Below, one piece after another: positions 35,839 to 45,124 of a stretch of DNA of 58,131 nucleotides (positions are counted from its first letter, which is position 1; every line of letters starts with the position of its first letter). This DNA comes from Bacteroidota bacterium. Lineage in GTDB: Bacteria > Bacteroidota > Bacteroidia > Bacteroidales > VadinHA17. The position numbers and the translations under genes are program-made. Location: assembly GCA_018262715.1 (NCBI GenBank), contig JADFDS010000013.1, positions 1 through 58,131 on the forward strand, in the 5' to 3' direction. Under the pieces are notes generated by a model. That model ran no database searches, was not told where the DNA came from, and saw nothing but the letters and a program-made list of their open reading frames with translations.

Positions 35839-37041
35839 ATGCCAGAAAGCTTCGGGAAAAAGCCTGAAAAAGGAAATGTGGTCAGGGTTGCATGGGCGGC
35901 TCACAGAGGTGCTCCGGCATCGACTGCTGCTGAAGCGGAAATGCAGATACGGCATTTTTTGGCGCCTGATGATTTTATAATAACCGGCACCCGCCCTGAC
36001 ATAATTCTTTTCATGAGCGGCGGATCGGAGAGAAGGGCCATTGAACTGGCAGATCAGGGGAAGCCTGTGCTGCTGCTGAGCATTTGTGGCAACAACGCCT
36101 ATGCTTCAGCCACCGAGGTGATGGCATGGATGGTGAACAACAACAGGATGGCCATTTTATCCGACCTGTCCGAGGCGGCAGAGTCAGGCCTTTTAAACCG
36201 GTGGTGCAGGCTGGCAGGCGCATGGGAGAGGCTTGACGGAGCCAGGGCAGGATTGATAGGTGCCGTCTCCGAATGGCTGGTGGCTTCCGGTGTTTCCGCA
36301 CAAACCTTACTGAGCAGATTCGGGATCAGCCTGACAGAAATTCCGTGGTCCGGATCGCCTGATTACACTTCATCACAGCCTGACCAGGCCCTGATGAACA
36401 GGTTCGGGGGCCATAGCCCTGAGGGTCTTGATGAGGCTGCGAGGGTGCTGACACTCCTCCGGAAGGTAATAGATGAGAACCGCCTGGATGCCGTTGGTGT
36501 TGAGTGCTTCAGCCTGGTGCAGGAGCGGAAGGTTACGGCCTGCCTCGCCCTGGCTCAGCTTAACACAGAAGGAACCGTGGCAGCCTGCGAAGGAGACCTT
36601 GCATCGATGGCCGGCATGATGGCCGGGAAGGCCCTGACCGGACGCGTTCCATGGATGGCCAACACTACCCGCCTGACCGGAAAATCAGTGATTCTTTCAC
36701 ACTGTACCGCACCATTCGATCTTGTGAGTGATGTGCAGTTGCTGTCTCACTACGAGACGAGATTGTCACTTGCTGTGGATGGCAAAATCAGAGAAACTGA
36801 GGTAACCTTATTCCGGTTCTCGGACATGCTTGACAGGGCTTTTGTAGCCGATGGCAGAATTATCAGCCATCCGAGGATCGCAAATGCCTGCCGCACTCAG
36901 GTGGAGACAGAGATTGACAAAAAAGCCCTGCAATTGCTGAAGGAGAAACCTCTGGGCAATCATTTGCTATTGCTCCCCGGCAATCATTCAGATTTCCTGC
37001 GACTTGCATGCAGGTACAAAGGGATTGAAACAATAAGTTAG
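35839..37041 (+). CDS. L-fucose/L-arabinose isomerase-fold protein
   Basis: A 400-residue cytosolic protein. The C-terminal half carries the fucose/arabinose-isomerase-like signature: GVECFSLVQERKVTACLALAQLN, EGTVAACEGDLASM (metal-ligand-like Glu and Asp), GRVPWMANTTR, VILSHCTAP and a terminal LLLLPGNHSDFLRLAC (GNH). The N-terminal half is a Rossmann-like domain with a DIILFMSGGSERRA segment. These related uncharacterised proteins may not be sugar isomerases. The following LsrG-like and Fe-ADH genes suggest a small-carbonyl or sugar-fragment pathway (inference). Confidence 0.7.
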   Translation: MPESFGKKPEKGNVVRVAWAAHRGAPASTAAEAEMQIRHFLAPDDFIITGTRPDIILFMSGGSERRAIELADQGKPVLLLSICGNNAYASATEVMAWMVNNNRMAILSDLSEAAESGLLNRWCRLAGAWERLDGARAGLIGAVSEWLVASGVSAQTLLSRFGISLTEIPWSGSPDYTSSQPDQALMNRFGGHSPEGLDEAARVLTLLRKVIDENRLDAVGVECFSLVQERKVTACLALAQLNTEGTVAACEGDLASMAGMMAGKALTGRVPWMANTTRLTGKSVILSHCTAPFDLVSDVQLLSHYETRLSLAVDGKIRETEVTLFRFSDMLDRAFVADGRIISHPRIANACRTQVETEIDKKALQLLKEKPLGNHLLLLPGNHSDFLRLACRYKGIETIS

Positions 37042-37097
37042 CTGGTCTTATGGAACATATGTTCCTGTGAGTTGGATATTAATATGGGAGAATAAAT

Positions 37098-37406
37098 ATG
37101 ATAGTCACATGCGTTCACGTTCATGTAGTCCCTGAAAGAGTAGCTGATTTCAAGGATGCCCTTAAATTAAACTACCTTGGGACGGTGGGTGAGCCCGGCA
37201 ACATCAGGTTTGATGTGTTGCAGCAGGCCGATGATCCTTGCTGGTTCATGATCTACGAGGTCTTTGAATCAGAGGAGGCTGTCAGGCATCATAAGGAGAC
37301 TCCGCATTATCTCCGGTGGAGGGATAAGGTGGAGCAGTGGATGGCCGAACCACGAAAGGGCATAAAATACAACATTCTTGAACCTTCAGACAGGTCGTTG
37401 TGGTGA
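37098..37406 (+). CDS. LsrG-like antibiotic biosynthesis monooxygenase (ABM) domain protein
   Basis: A 102-residue dimeric ferredoxin-like ABM fold. It resembles LsrG, the phospho-AI-2 (P-HPD) isomerase, across most of its length: YLGTVGEPGNIRFDVLQQADDPCWFMIYEVFESEEAVRHHKETPHYLRW, with the His/Arg/Tyr pattern of that family. LsrG acts on a C5 diketone phosphate. No other lsr genes are visible, so a related small-dicarbonyl isomerase or oxygenase is a safer call. The stop overlaps the GTG start of the Fe-ADH gene. Confidence 0.82.
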   Translation: MIVTCVHVHVVPERVADFKDALKLNYLGTVGEPGNIRFDVLQQADDPCWFMIYEVFESEEAVRHHKETPHYLRWRDKVEQWMAEPRKGIKYNILEPSDRSLW

Positions 37407-38608
37407 AACCGTTCAGGCTTGCCAGGATCCCTCAGGTTTTGTTCAGAAGCGGTGCAATCAGTGACCTGCCGGACATTACCAAAGGCTATGGTAGAAACAC
37501 TGTCCTGGTCACCGGGGCCAGGTCATTTGTATCATCCCGCCGCGCTGACCGCCTGTTTGAGCAGCTCAGGGCCGGGGGACTAAATGTCTATCATGTAACT
37601 GTCGCCGGGGAACCGTCGCCTGAGCTGGTTGACGATGCTGTCAGCCGGTTGAAGGGAGCCGGTATCTCACTCGTTGTGAGCATAGGCGGGGGCAGCGTCA
37701 TGGATGCCGGGAAAGCCATATCGGCCATGATGACAACTGACGGGTCAGTTACTGACTACCTTGAGGTGGTCGGCAGCCGTGAACACCCCGGGACAAAAGT
37801 CCCGTTCATTGCAGTTCCGACAACCTCGGGTACCGGCAGCGAGGCCACGAAAAATGCGGTCATTTCGCAGGTGGGGGAAGAGGGCTTCAAGCGCTCGCTG
37901 CGTCATGACAATTTTGTGCCTGACCTGGTGATCATTGATCCGGAACTTACCCTTGAATGCCCGCCCGACATAACTGCTGCTGCGGGGATGGACTGTTTTA
38001 CACAGCTTACGGAGGCATATCTTTCCGATAAGGGCAGCCCCATAACCGATGCCCTTGCCATTGAGGGGCTGAAGGCGGTCAGCCGGTCGCTCCTGAGATC
38101 ATATACAAACGGTGATGATATTGAGGCAAGGTCCGGTATGTCATATGCAGCCCTTTTGTCCGGCATCTGCCTGGCCAATGCAGGGCTGGGGGCAGTTCAC
38201 GGACTGGCCGGAACCATCGGAGCGCTTTTCAATATTCCGCACGGCGCAGTCTGCGGCACCCTTATGGCTGCCGCCAATGATTTGAATGTGAGTGAGCTGC
38301 TCAAAATAATCCGGTACGGTTCCTCCACGGGAGACATTGCAGTCACAAACGCAAATACAGCTCTTGGAAAATACTCAGCCCTGGGCAGGATTTTCGCGGA
38401 CGCCACCGGGAAGAGTGACAGCTATTACATCGGTTTTTTCATAGACTATCTGCATGCAATCACCTACAGGTTTAACCTGCCACGGCTGGGCAGCTACGGC
38501 CTGGTATACAGTGACCTGGAGGCAATAAGTTCACAGTCAGACGTGAAAAACAATCCTGTGAGACTCTCCTCTGCCCGGTTACTTGAGATACTTGGACAGA
38601 GGCTGTAA
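37403..38608 (+). CDS. Iron-containing alcohol dehydrogenase
   Basis: A 401-residue group III metal-dependent ADH. NAD(P) loop GGGSVMDAGKAISA, PTTSGTGSEATKNAVIS, and metal ligands Asp in AGMDCFTQLTEAYLS and His in GAVHGLAGTIGALFNIPHGAVCG. The start is GTG; 37403 gives a GTGA overlap with the LsrG-like gene (37400 is also GTG). The family reduces aldehydes such as lactaldehyde or butanal or oxidises small alcohols. Its pairing with a fucose-isomerase-fold protein recalls FucI/FucO, but no kinase or aldolase is nearby. Confidence 0.9.
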   Translation: MKPFRLARIPQVLFRSGAISDLPDITKGYGRNTVLVTGARSFVSSRRADRLFEQLRAGGLNVYHVTVAGEPSPELVDDAVSRLKGAGISLVVSIGGGSVMDAGKAISAMMTTDGSVTDYLEVVGSREHPGTKVPFIAVPTTSGTGSEATKNAVISQVGEEGFKRSLRHDNFVPDLVIIDPELTLECPPDITAAAGMDCFTQLTEAYLSDKGSPITDALAIEGLKAVSRSLLRSYTNGDDIEARSGMSYAALLSGICLANAGLGAVHGLAGTIGALFNIPHGAVCGTLMAAANDLNVSELLKIIRYGSSTGDIAVTNANTALGKYSALGRIFADATGKSDSYYIGFFIDYLHAITYRFNLPRLGSYGLVYSDLEAISSQSDVKNNPVRLSSARLLEILGQRL

Positions 38609-38740
38609 CAGCGAATACGTGTGTCTTGCAGACAAGGCTGTGCCTGCAGGTACCGTCCCGGCATAATTTTATAGTTCTATGCAGCGGGAATGCCTGGCCA
38701 GCGTCTTTACCAAGAGAATAAAAGATAAACCCGACCTGCA

Positions 38741-41161
38741 ATGTTAAGGAATCTGATCAAGTACAGCGTACGCTCTTTCAAGCGTCAGAGGTCATATATA
38801 ATCATAAATATACTGGGCCTTTCAATAGGGATAGCATGCAGTCTGCTCATTGCAATTTTTGTACTTAACGAAGCAAGTTATGATAAGTACAATGAGAAGA
38901 AGGACAGAATTTTCAGGCTCGTACTTAACGGTAAGATAGGCGGTCAGGAGATTGTTGGCGCATTCACTCCATCAGTCATGGGTCCTACAATGGCTGAGGA
39001 ATTCCCCGAGGTGGAGGATTTTCTCCGGATGACCGGTTCGGGTCCGACAGTTGTTGAATACGATGCGCATATTTTTACAGAAGACAATCTCATACAGGCA
39101 GATTCATCATTTCTTGACTTTTTTACAATTCCGGTTATCACGGGAGACCCTGACCAGATGCTTAACGCCCCTCACAAGGCTGTCCTGACAGAGTCAACTG
39201 CAAAAAAGATTTTCGGTGAGGAATCTCCGATTGACAAGGCGTTGAAGATCGGTTCTGATTCTGTCCGTTATATAGTCACGGGAGTTATTGGTGATATTCC
39301 TGAGAATTCCCATTTTGATGCAAACATTATAACCTCTTTCATGACGAATCCCCGGTCAAAGGCACCTGACTGGATGAGTAACAGCTTCAGTACCTACCTT
39401 CTTCTCAATCCCAATGCAAGTGCTTCGGCTGTTGAGACGAAGATCACGGATTTACTTGTCAAGTATGTTGGTCCTGAGCTGCAAAAATACATGGGAATAA
39501 CTATTGACGAGTTCATTGGCCAGGGCAACAGATACGAGTATTTCCTTCAAAACCTGGAGGAGATACATCTTGATCCCTCCGTACAGCAGGAATTCAAGGC
39601 GGCCAGTGACCCGAAGTATCTGATTATCTTCGGAAGCGTTGCAATATTAATCGTGCTTGTTGCAGCAGTTAATTTTATGAACCTGTCCACCGCCCAGGCT
39701 TCGAGGAGAGCCAAGGAAGTAGGAATCAAAAAAGTAGGAGGATCGACGCGGGGAATGCTTGTCACCCAGTTCCTGGCGGAATCTTTTATTCTTTCATTCG
39801 TATCACTGTTGCTCGCGCTTGTAATTATCAAGCTAAGCCTGCCATATTTCAGCAATCTCCTGGGAACGCAGATGGAGCTTAAGCTGCTGTCCTGCTGGTA
39901 TACAATACCGGCGATGCTGCTGTTCACGGTTGTGGTTGCACTGCTTGCCGGCAGCTATCCCGCCATGTTCCTTTCTTCATTCAATCCGTACGAGGTTCTC
40001 AAGGGAAGCATCTCCGGCAGCATGAAGAACGGCAGGATGAGGAGGGTTCTTGTCGTATTCCAGTTCGCGGTCTCAATATTACTTATAGTCGGAACAGTTG
40101 TGATGTACAGGCAGATTAACTTTATGCTCAACAAAGACGTAGGTTTCAACAAGGAACAGCTGATTGTTATTGAAAGGGCACATGTGCTGGGACCGCGCTG
40201 GAAGGCATTCAAGGATGCAGCCAGGGAGATCCCGGGCGTTGTGAATATCGCAAGTTCAACAGCTGTTCCGGGCAGGAACAACAATAACAACGGTTACCTT
40301 ATTGAGGGGAGGAACGACGAGTCATTCCTGATGGTAACCAACTGGGTTGACCCTGATTACCTTGATACTTACGGTATGAAGATTGCCTCAGGCAGGTTCT
40401 TCAGTGAAGCCTTCACGACAGACAGTGAGGCATGCCTTGTTAACGAAAGTGCTGTAAGAGAGTTCGGACTGGAGCAACCTGATCAGACACGGATCATCAG
40501 ACCGGGCGATGAAGGCGACCAGCTTCACATGCCGGTAATCGGGGTTGTAAAGAACTTTAACCATGAATCCCTGCGAAATCCGATCCAGCCATATGTCTTC
40601 TGCTTCAAAGGAGACAATCAGTCGTGGGGCTACCTGACTGTCAGGCTGGAGGCACAGAATTATTCAGCTACTATAGCTGGTATTGAAAATCTCTGGAAAG
40701 AGTTCACAGCCAATAATCCTTTGCAATATTATTTTGTTGACGATGACTTTGAAAATATGTACAGGCAGGAGAAACAGAATGCACAGATGGCAGTCATCTT
40801 CTCGATTCTGGCCCTGTTCATAGCAGCCCTGGGTCTTTTCGGACTGACCTCATATACAGTCGAACAACGCACCAAGGAGATCGGGGTCAGAAAGGCTATG
40901 GGATCTTCAGTGGCAGGAATCTATGTCGTGATATCGAGGGAGGTTATCATACTGGTCTCCATATCAGCCCTCCTGGCATGGCCTCTGATATGGTACTTTG
41001 CCGGAAAATGGCTTGAAAGCTTCCACTACAGGATTGAACTGGGAGTGCCTGTACTGCTGGCCGGGTTTGTCGTTGCACTTGTAATAGCGCTGATGACTAT
41101 CAGCTACCGTATAATCAGGGCTGCCAGGGTCAATCCTGCACAGTCACTGAAGTATGAGTAA
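38741..41161 (+). CDS. MacB/FtsX-type ABC transporter permease
   Basis: An 806-residue permease with two MacB-like modules. TM1 (about 20-42) precedes periplasmic MacB_PCD domain 1. An FtsX core with three TMs (about 290-415; FMNLSTAQASRRAKEVGIKKVGGSTRGMLVTQFLAES) follows. TM5 (about 430-455) precedes a second periplasmic domain, and a second FtsX core lies near the end (about 685-800; LTSYTVEQRTKEIGVRKAMGSS). There is no ATPase domain. The MacB-type ATPase at 43144 could serve it. A weak sigma-54-like TGGCCA-N5-TTTAC lies just upstream (38697-38711), probably chance. Confidence 0.93.
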   Translation: MLRNLIKYSVRSFKRQRSYIIINILGLSIGIACSLLIAIFVLNEASYDKYNEKKDRIFRLVLNGKIGGQEIVGAFTPSVMGPTMAEEFPEVEDFLRMTGSGPTVVEYDAHIFTEDNLIQADSSFLDFFTIPVITGDPDQMLNAPHKAVLTESTAKKIFGEESPIDKALKIGSDSVRYIVTGVIGDIPENSHFDANIITSFMTNPRSKAPDWMSNSFSTYLLLNPNASASAVETKITDLLVKYVGPELQKYMGITIDEFIGQGNRYEYFLQNLEEIHLDPSVQQEFKAASDPKYLIIFGSVAILIVLVAAVNFMNLSTAQASRRAKEVGIKKVGGSTRGMLVTQFLAESFILSFVSLLLALVIIKLSLPYFSNLLGTQMELKLLSCWYTIPAMLLFTVVVALLAGSYPAMFLSSFNPYEVLKGSISGSMKNGRMRRVLVVFQFAVSILLIVGTVVMYRQINFMLNKDVGFNKEQLIVIERAHVLGPRWKAFKDAAREIPGVVNIASSTAVPGRNNNNNGYLIEGRNDESFLMVTNWVDPDYLDTYGMKIASGRFFSEAFTTDSEACLVNESAVREFGLEQPDQTRIIRPGDEGDQLHMPVIGVVKNFNHESLRNPIQPYVFCFKGDNQSWGYLTVRLEAQNYSATIAGIENLWKEFTANNPLQYYFVDDDFENMYRQEKQNAQMAVIFSILALFIAALGLFGLTSYTVEQRTKEIGVRKAMGSSVAGIYVVISREVIILVSISALLAWPLIWYFAGKWLESFHYRIELGVPVLLAGFVVALVIALMTISYRIIRAARVNPAQSLKYE

Positions 41162-41189
41162 ATGAAATCGTGCGGGGGATAATCCGCAA

Positions 41190-41498
41190 TCAGTACATCC
41201 TGTTGATCAGCTTCCCGATCTCATCCCTCTCCCTGAGAGGGAATGAGTGGTTTCGGCCGTCTCTTGTAACTATCTGCAAACCTCTGGCTGCAAATATCCC
41301 CTTGCCATAGAATATGACTTCCAGGATATTGTCGAATAATATCTCAAAATTGAATTTCTCTGTCTCATCTGAGAGGGTTTTGAAATATATCCTCTGGTTT
41401 GTAAGAATAAGTTTACCGTTGATCTTAATGTTTTCAATCAGCTGATTTGTATCACCTGCCTTGATCACAACTTCATTGGGGTATAGTTTAACTGTCAT
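41190..41498 (-). CDS. GRAM/PH-like domain protein
   Basis: A 102-residue cytosolic protein: a single GRAM/PH-like beta domain (NGKLILTNQRIYFKTLSDETEKFNFEILFDNILEV) with a C-terminal helix (ERDEIGKLINRMY). GRAM domains bind membranes or lipids; the bacterial short form is of unknown role. It sits convergent to the permease gene and divergent from the NtrC-type regulator. Confidence 0.75.
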   Translation of the reverse strand: MTVKLYPNEVVIKAGDTNQLIENIKINGKLILTNQRIYFKTLSDETEKFNFEILFDNILEVIFYGKGIFAARGLQIVTRDGRNHSFPLRERDEIGKLINRMY

Positions 41499-41678
41499 AG
41501 CGCCCTGGTTTTTCAGTTTTGTCTGTCAGTCCGTCCGGTCAGGCTGACATACAAAAGACTCAGGCAAAGCCGCGGATGCTGCATGCAGTAACCCGGTGGC
41601 AGTTCATTTTCTCCTGAAAAAATGTCCATTAAATTGACACATTCCCGAATATGTGCCGTCTTTAGAGAAACCGCATCC

Positions 41679-43043
41679 ATGGTAAACGGTAAAATACTCA
41701 TAGTTGACAGGGATAAAGACTCACTCCGGGCAATGGTGAGGACCCTGCAGGGCGAATTTGAAAAGGTTATCCCTGTTCAGTCTGCTGACCGTATCCGGGA
41801 CACTTTCCGGCAGACGGAGGTTGATGTTGTACTGCTGGATTCAAACTTCAAATCATCAGTACACAACGGAAATGAGGGACTTTTCTGGATGAGAGAGGTT
41901 CTTAACCATGACAGGAATATAAGTGTAGTGATAGTTACCTCCTCAGATGAAAGTGACCTTCCAGTAAGGGCAATCAGGGAAGGGGCCTTTGATTTCCTTC
42001 GCAAGCCCTGGGAGGAGGCAAGGCTGCTTGCAACTGTGAATGCAGCATGGCAGCTCAGGCATTCGAAGCTGGAAGCATCATCACTCAGGAAGGATAATAT
42101 CCAGTTGAAGGAGGTTATAAACAGCGGGAGTGAGAAGATAATCAGGGGTGCTTCGCCAACGATGATAAGGGTAATGGACACCGTGAAGAAGGTTGCCGCC
42201 ACCGATGCCAATGTCCTTATAACAGGAGAGAATGGGACGGGTAAAGAGTTGGTTGCCAAAGAGATACACAGATTGTCAGGACGGTCCGGGGAGTTGATGG
42301 TCAGTGTAGACATGGGGTCAGTCACTGAGTCACTCATTGAGAGTGAACTCTTTGGCCATGTAAGAGGTTCTTTCACAGATGCCAGGGAGGAGAGGGTAGG
42401 GAAGTTCGAAGCCGCCAACCACAGCACCCTGTTCCTGGATGAGATAGGAAATCTGTCACTTCAGGCCCAGTCAAAGATTCTGCGGGTGTTGCAGTCCCGC
42501 TCTGTCTGCAGGGTCGGATCCAACCGGCAGATCAAAGTTGACATTAGGCTTATCACCGCAACGAACTGTGATATAATGAAGATGGTAAAAGAGGGTCGCT
42601 TTCGCGAGGATCTACTTTACCGGATCAATACTATAATGATTGAGGTTCCTCCATTGCGTGACAGGGTTGATGATATTCCAATCCTGGCGAAGCATTTTCT
42701 GCGCAACTACAGCTCCAGGTATGGCAGGGGCAATATGAGGATCAGCATTCAGGGCCTTGAAAAGCTGACTACCCACGACTGGCCTGGCAATGTAAGAGAG
42801 TTGCAGCATGCAATTGAAAAAGCTGTTATACTTAGCGACTCTCCTGTGCTCAAACCGTCTGATTTTATTTTCACCCCCTCTCCTGCAAGGTCATCCCATG
42901 CAGAGATGACGCTGGAGGAGATGGAGAAAAGATTCATTGCTGAGAGCCTGAGGAGGCACAACGGTAACATAACCGCAACAGCCGGTAAACTGGGTATAAC
43001 AAGGCAGACGCTCTATAACAAGATGAATTCCTACGGGTTGTAG
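41679..43043 (+). CDS. Orphan NtrC-family response regulator (sigma-54 activator)
   Basis: A 454-residue enhancer-binding protein; the ATG at 41679 gives a proper receiver start (MVNGKILIVDRDKDS), while the frame is open to 41622. Receiver 1-120 has phospho-acceptor Asp54 in VVLLDSNF and a Lys in FLRKPWE. The AAA+ domain (about 150-380) has Walker A GENGTGKE, Walker B LFLDEIG and arginine fingers in LYRINTIMIEVPPLRDR. The sigma-54 contact loop reads GSFTDA (residues 230-235) instead of GAFTGA; GAFTDA-like loops are frequent in Bacteroidota. A Fis-type helix-turn-helix ends the protein (NITATAGKLGITRQTLYNKM). No histidine kinase is adjacent. The likely target is the export locus downstream. 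Confidence 0.92.
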   Translation: MVNGKILIVDRDKDSLRAMVRTLQGEFEKVIPVQSADRIRDTFRQTEVDVVLLDSNFKSSVHNGNEGLFWMREVLNHDRNISVVIVTSSDESDLPVRAIREGAFDFLRKPWEEARLLATVNAAWQLRHSKLEASSLRKDNIQLKEVINSGSEKIIRGASPTMIRVMDTVKKVAATDANVLITGENGTGKELVAKEIHRLSGRSGELMVSVDMGSVTESLIESELFGHVRGSFTDAREERVGKFEAANHSTLFLDEIGNLSLQAQSKILRVLQSRSVCRVGSNRQIKVDIRLITATNCDIMKMVKEGRFREDLLYRINTIMIEVPPLRDRVDDIPILAKHFLRNYSSRYGRGNMRISIQGLEKLTTHDWPGNVRELQHAIEKAVILSDSPVLKPSDFIFTPSPARSSHAEMTLEEMEKRFIAESLRRHNGNITATAGKLGITRQTLYNKMNSYGL

Positions 43044-43046
43044 TGA

Positions 43047-43060
43047 GCCGGACCTCCGGC
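43047..43060. terminator. Short hairpin after the NtrC-type gene
   Basis: GCCGG-ACCT-CCGGC lies 3 bp past the stop codon. It has no T-run, so its terminator role is weak. Nothing else was recognised in 43044-43143, between convergent genes. Confidence 0.35.
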
Positions 43061-43143
43061 ACACTGGCCCATGGATCCTCTGTTCCTCATGCTCTCAGGA
43101 TCCAGGGCTAAAAGGCTCCCGGCCGGAATGAGCAGATTCCAGT

Positions 43144-43809
43144 CTAAACAGTAACCACCTGTCCGTCAAACAGATTTACAATCCTGTGGGCATAGCCCGC
43201 ATCCCTGTCAGAGTGTGTCACCATTATGATTGTCGTACCTTCCTTGTTCAGTTCGGATAAGAGGTTAATAACCTCAATACCGTTTTTTGAATCCAGGTTG
43301 CCCGTAGGCTCATCCGCCAGGATCAGCCGGGGGTTGGCAACCACAGCCCTTGCAATTGCCACCCTCTGCTGCTGGCCTCCCGACAGCTGCTGCGGAAAGT
43401 GTTTGGCACGGTGAGTGATCTTCATTCTTTCAAGCGCATCCTCAACCTTCTTTTTCCTCTCGCCGGTCTTCATCTTCAGATAGATCAGCGGTAATTCGAC
43501 ATTCTCCCAGACATTCAGTTCGTCTATCAGGTTAAAGCTCTGGAAGACAAACCCGATGTTTCCCTTCCTGAAGATTGTACGGTCACGCTCGCGCAGGTTT
43601 GCCACCTCCGTTCCGTTAAATAGATAGCTTCCGGATGTGGGATTGTCAAGCAGACCAAGGATATTCAGAAGAGTTGATTTGCCGCATCCGGAAGGACCCA
43701 TAACGGCCACATATTCACCCTCTTTCACTTCCAGGCAGACTTTGTTGAGCGCTGTCGTCTCCACCTCTTCCGTACGGAAGACCTTTGTCAAATCATTTGT
43801 CTTTATCAT
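43144..43809 (-). CDS. MacB/LolD-type ABC transporter ATP-binding protein
   Basis: A 221-residue ATPase. Walker [14 protein letters not shown]-loop [22 protein letters not shown], signature [14 protein letters not shown], Walker [14 protein letters not shown] and H-loop MVTHSDRD. Its length and [22 protein letters not shown] opening match the MacB/LolD group, which powers mechanotransmission-type permeases rather than transport through the membrane. It is the last gene of TolC-adaptor-ATPase and probably serves the FtsX permeases at 38741 and 46721. Confidence 0.95.
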   Translation of the reverse strand: MIKTNDLTKVFRTEEVETTALNKVCLEVKEGEYVAVMGPSGCGKSTLLNILGLLDNPTSGSYLFNGTEVANLRERDRTIFRKGNIGFVFQSFNLIDELNVWENVELPLIYLKMKTGERKKKVEDALERMKITHRAKHFPQQLSGGQQQRVAIARAVVANPRLILADEPTGNLDSKNGIEVINLLSELNKEGTTIIMVTHSDRDAGYAHRIVNLFDGQVVTV

Positions 43810-43826
43810 GATTTTAATATTGGTTA

Positions 43827-45107
43827 TTATTTGCTGTTTTTAAATACCAGTTTTTCATTATTCCCGAAGGTCTCATATCCTGAGATTATGACCTTTTCTC
43901 CCGGCTGCAGTCCTTCAAGGACCTCATAGTACTTTGGATTTTTTCTTCCTGTTGAGATATCTCTCCGGGTTGCATATGATTCTGAAGGATCAACGACGTA
44001 TATCCACTGCCCTCCGGTTTCCTGGAAGAAGCCGCCAATAGGTACAAGTATGGCTGTTTTGGGTTGTCCCAGCTGAAGACTTGTATAATAGGTCTGGCCG
44101 GTACGGATGTTCCCCGGCACAGTGTCAGTGAACACCATATCTATCTTAAAGGTTCCGTTTCGCACTTCGGGGTACACCCTGCGCACCGTCAGGTTAAAGG
44201 CATTGCCCTGCCTGTCGAGGGTTGCTGTGAGACCGGTACGGATTCTGTCAATATAGTGTTCATCTATCTGGGCGGTCACCTTAAAGGATGTAAGCACATT
44301 GATCTGGCCCATATTTGAGCCCCTGGAGATTGACTGACCGATTTCGGGCACAAGCAATCCAAGCTGGCCGTCAACAGTTGCCCGCACATTCAGGTTCTCC
44401 ATCCGGTCCCTGACAAGCGCCAGGTTTTTACGCATGTTATCGAGGTTATTCTTCAGGTTGTCAACCTGAACCGAGCGGAAGACCGAATCCTGTTTCTGCC
44501 TTTCAACGAAAAGCTCCTCTGACTGAATTGCCATGTCCAGATCCTCCTTTGAGCGGATGAACTCCTCCACAGAGATGAGGCTGTCATGCATAAGCATCCG
44601 GTTCTGGTCGTAGTTCCTTTTCTTTCTCTCGATGTCGTACTTTAGATTCAGCAGTTCGCGCTTGATCTGCAATCTGTCCTGCTCCATGGCTATCTGTGTG
44701 TTTCTCAGGAAGTTTTCCTTTTCAGCCAGTTGTGCCTCGCTGTCGAGTATGTTCAGATAAAGGTCAGGGTTTGAGAGTTTCAGGATGATGTCTCCCTCAC
44801 TGACCATTGATCCCTCTTCTATGAGTATTTCCTCGACGCGGCCCCCTTCCTGTGCATCGAGGAATATCGTGCTGATTGGTTCCACAGTGCCGGGAACGGT
44901 TATGTAATCATTGAATACGTTCTCCGTAACGGTCTCAATTATAAGCTTATCCTTCTCCACCCTGAAGGTTGAGGTTCGTTTTGCGAAGAATGCCATATAC
45001 ATAAGCACTATGAATGCTATGGCACCGGCAATCCACGCGATGTGTTTTCCCCTTATGCCCTTCTTCTTCTCAATGGGTTTGTCCATTCTTTCAAGCGGCT
45101 TGTCCAT
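43827..45107 (-). CDS. HlyD/MacA-family periplasmic adaptor
   Basis: A 426-residue membrane-fusion protein. A charged N-terminus with a duplicated MDKPLER/MDKPIEK leads to one TM (about 25-43). Then a biotinyl-lipoyl domain (TVPGTVEPISTIFLDAQEGGRVEEI..., SEGDIILKLSN), a long coiled-coil hairpin (about 115-230), and beta-barrel and membrane-proximal domains (QTYYTSLQLGQPKTAILVPIGGFF, EVLEGLQPGEKVIISGY). It bridges the inner-membrane permease and TolC. It starts 17 bp after the TolC-like gene. Confidence 0.93.
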   Translation of the reverse strand: MDKPLERMDKPIEKKKGIRGKHIAWIAGAIAFIVLMYMAFFAKRTSTFRVEKDKLIIETVTENVFNDYITVPGTVEPISTIFLDAQEGGRVEEILIEEGSMVSEGDIILKLSNPDLYLNILDSEAQLAEKENFLRNTQIAMEQDRLQIKRELLNLKYDIERKKRNYDQNRMLMHDSLISVEEFIRSKEDLDMAIQSEELFVERQKQDSVFRSVQVDNLKNNLDNMRKNLALVRDRMENLNVRATVDGQLGLLVPEIGQSISRGSNMGQINVLTSFKVTAQIDEHYIDRIRTGLTATLDRQGNAFNLTVRRVYPEVRNGTFKIDMVFTDTVPGNIRTGQTYYTSLQLGQPKTAILVPIGGFFQETGGQWIYVVDPSESYATRRDISTGRKNPKYYEVLEGLQPGEKVIISGYETFGNNEKLVFKNSK

Positions 45108-45124
45108 TCTGTTTTATTTTGAGT

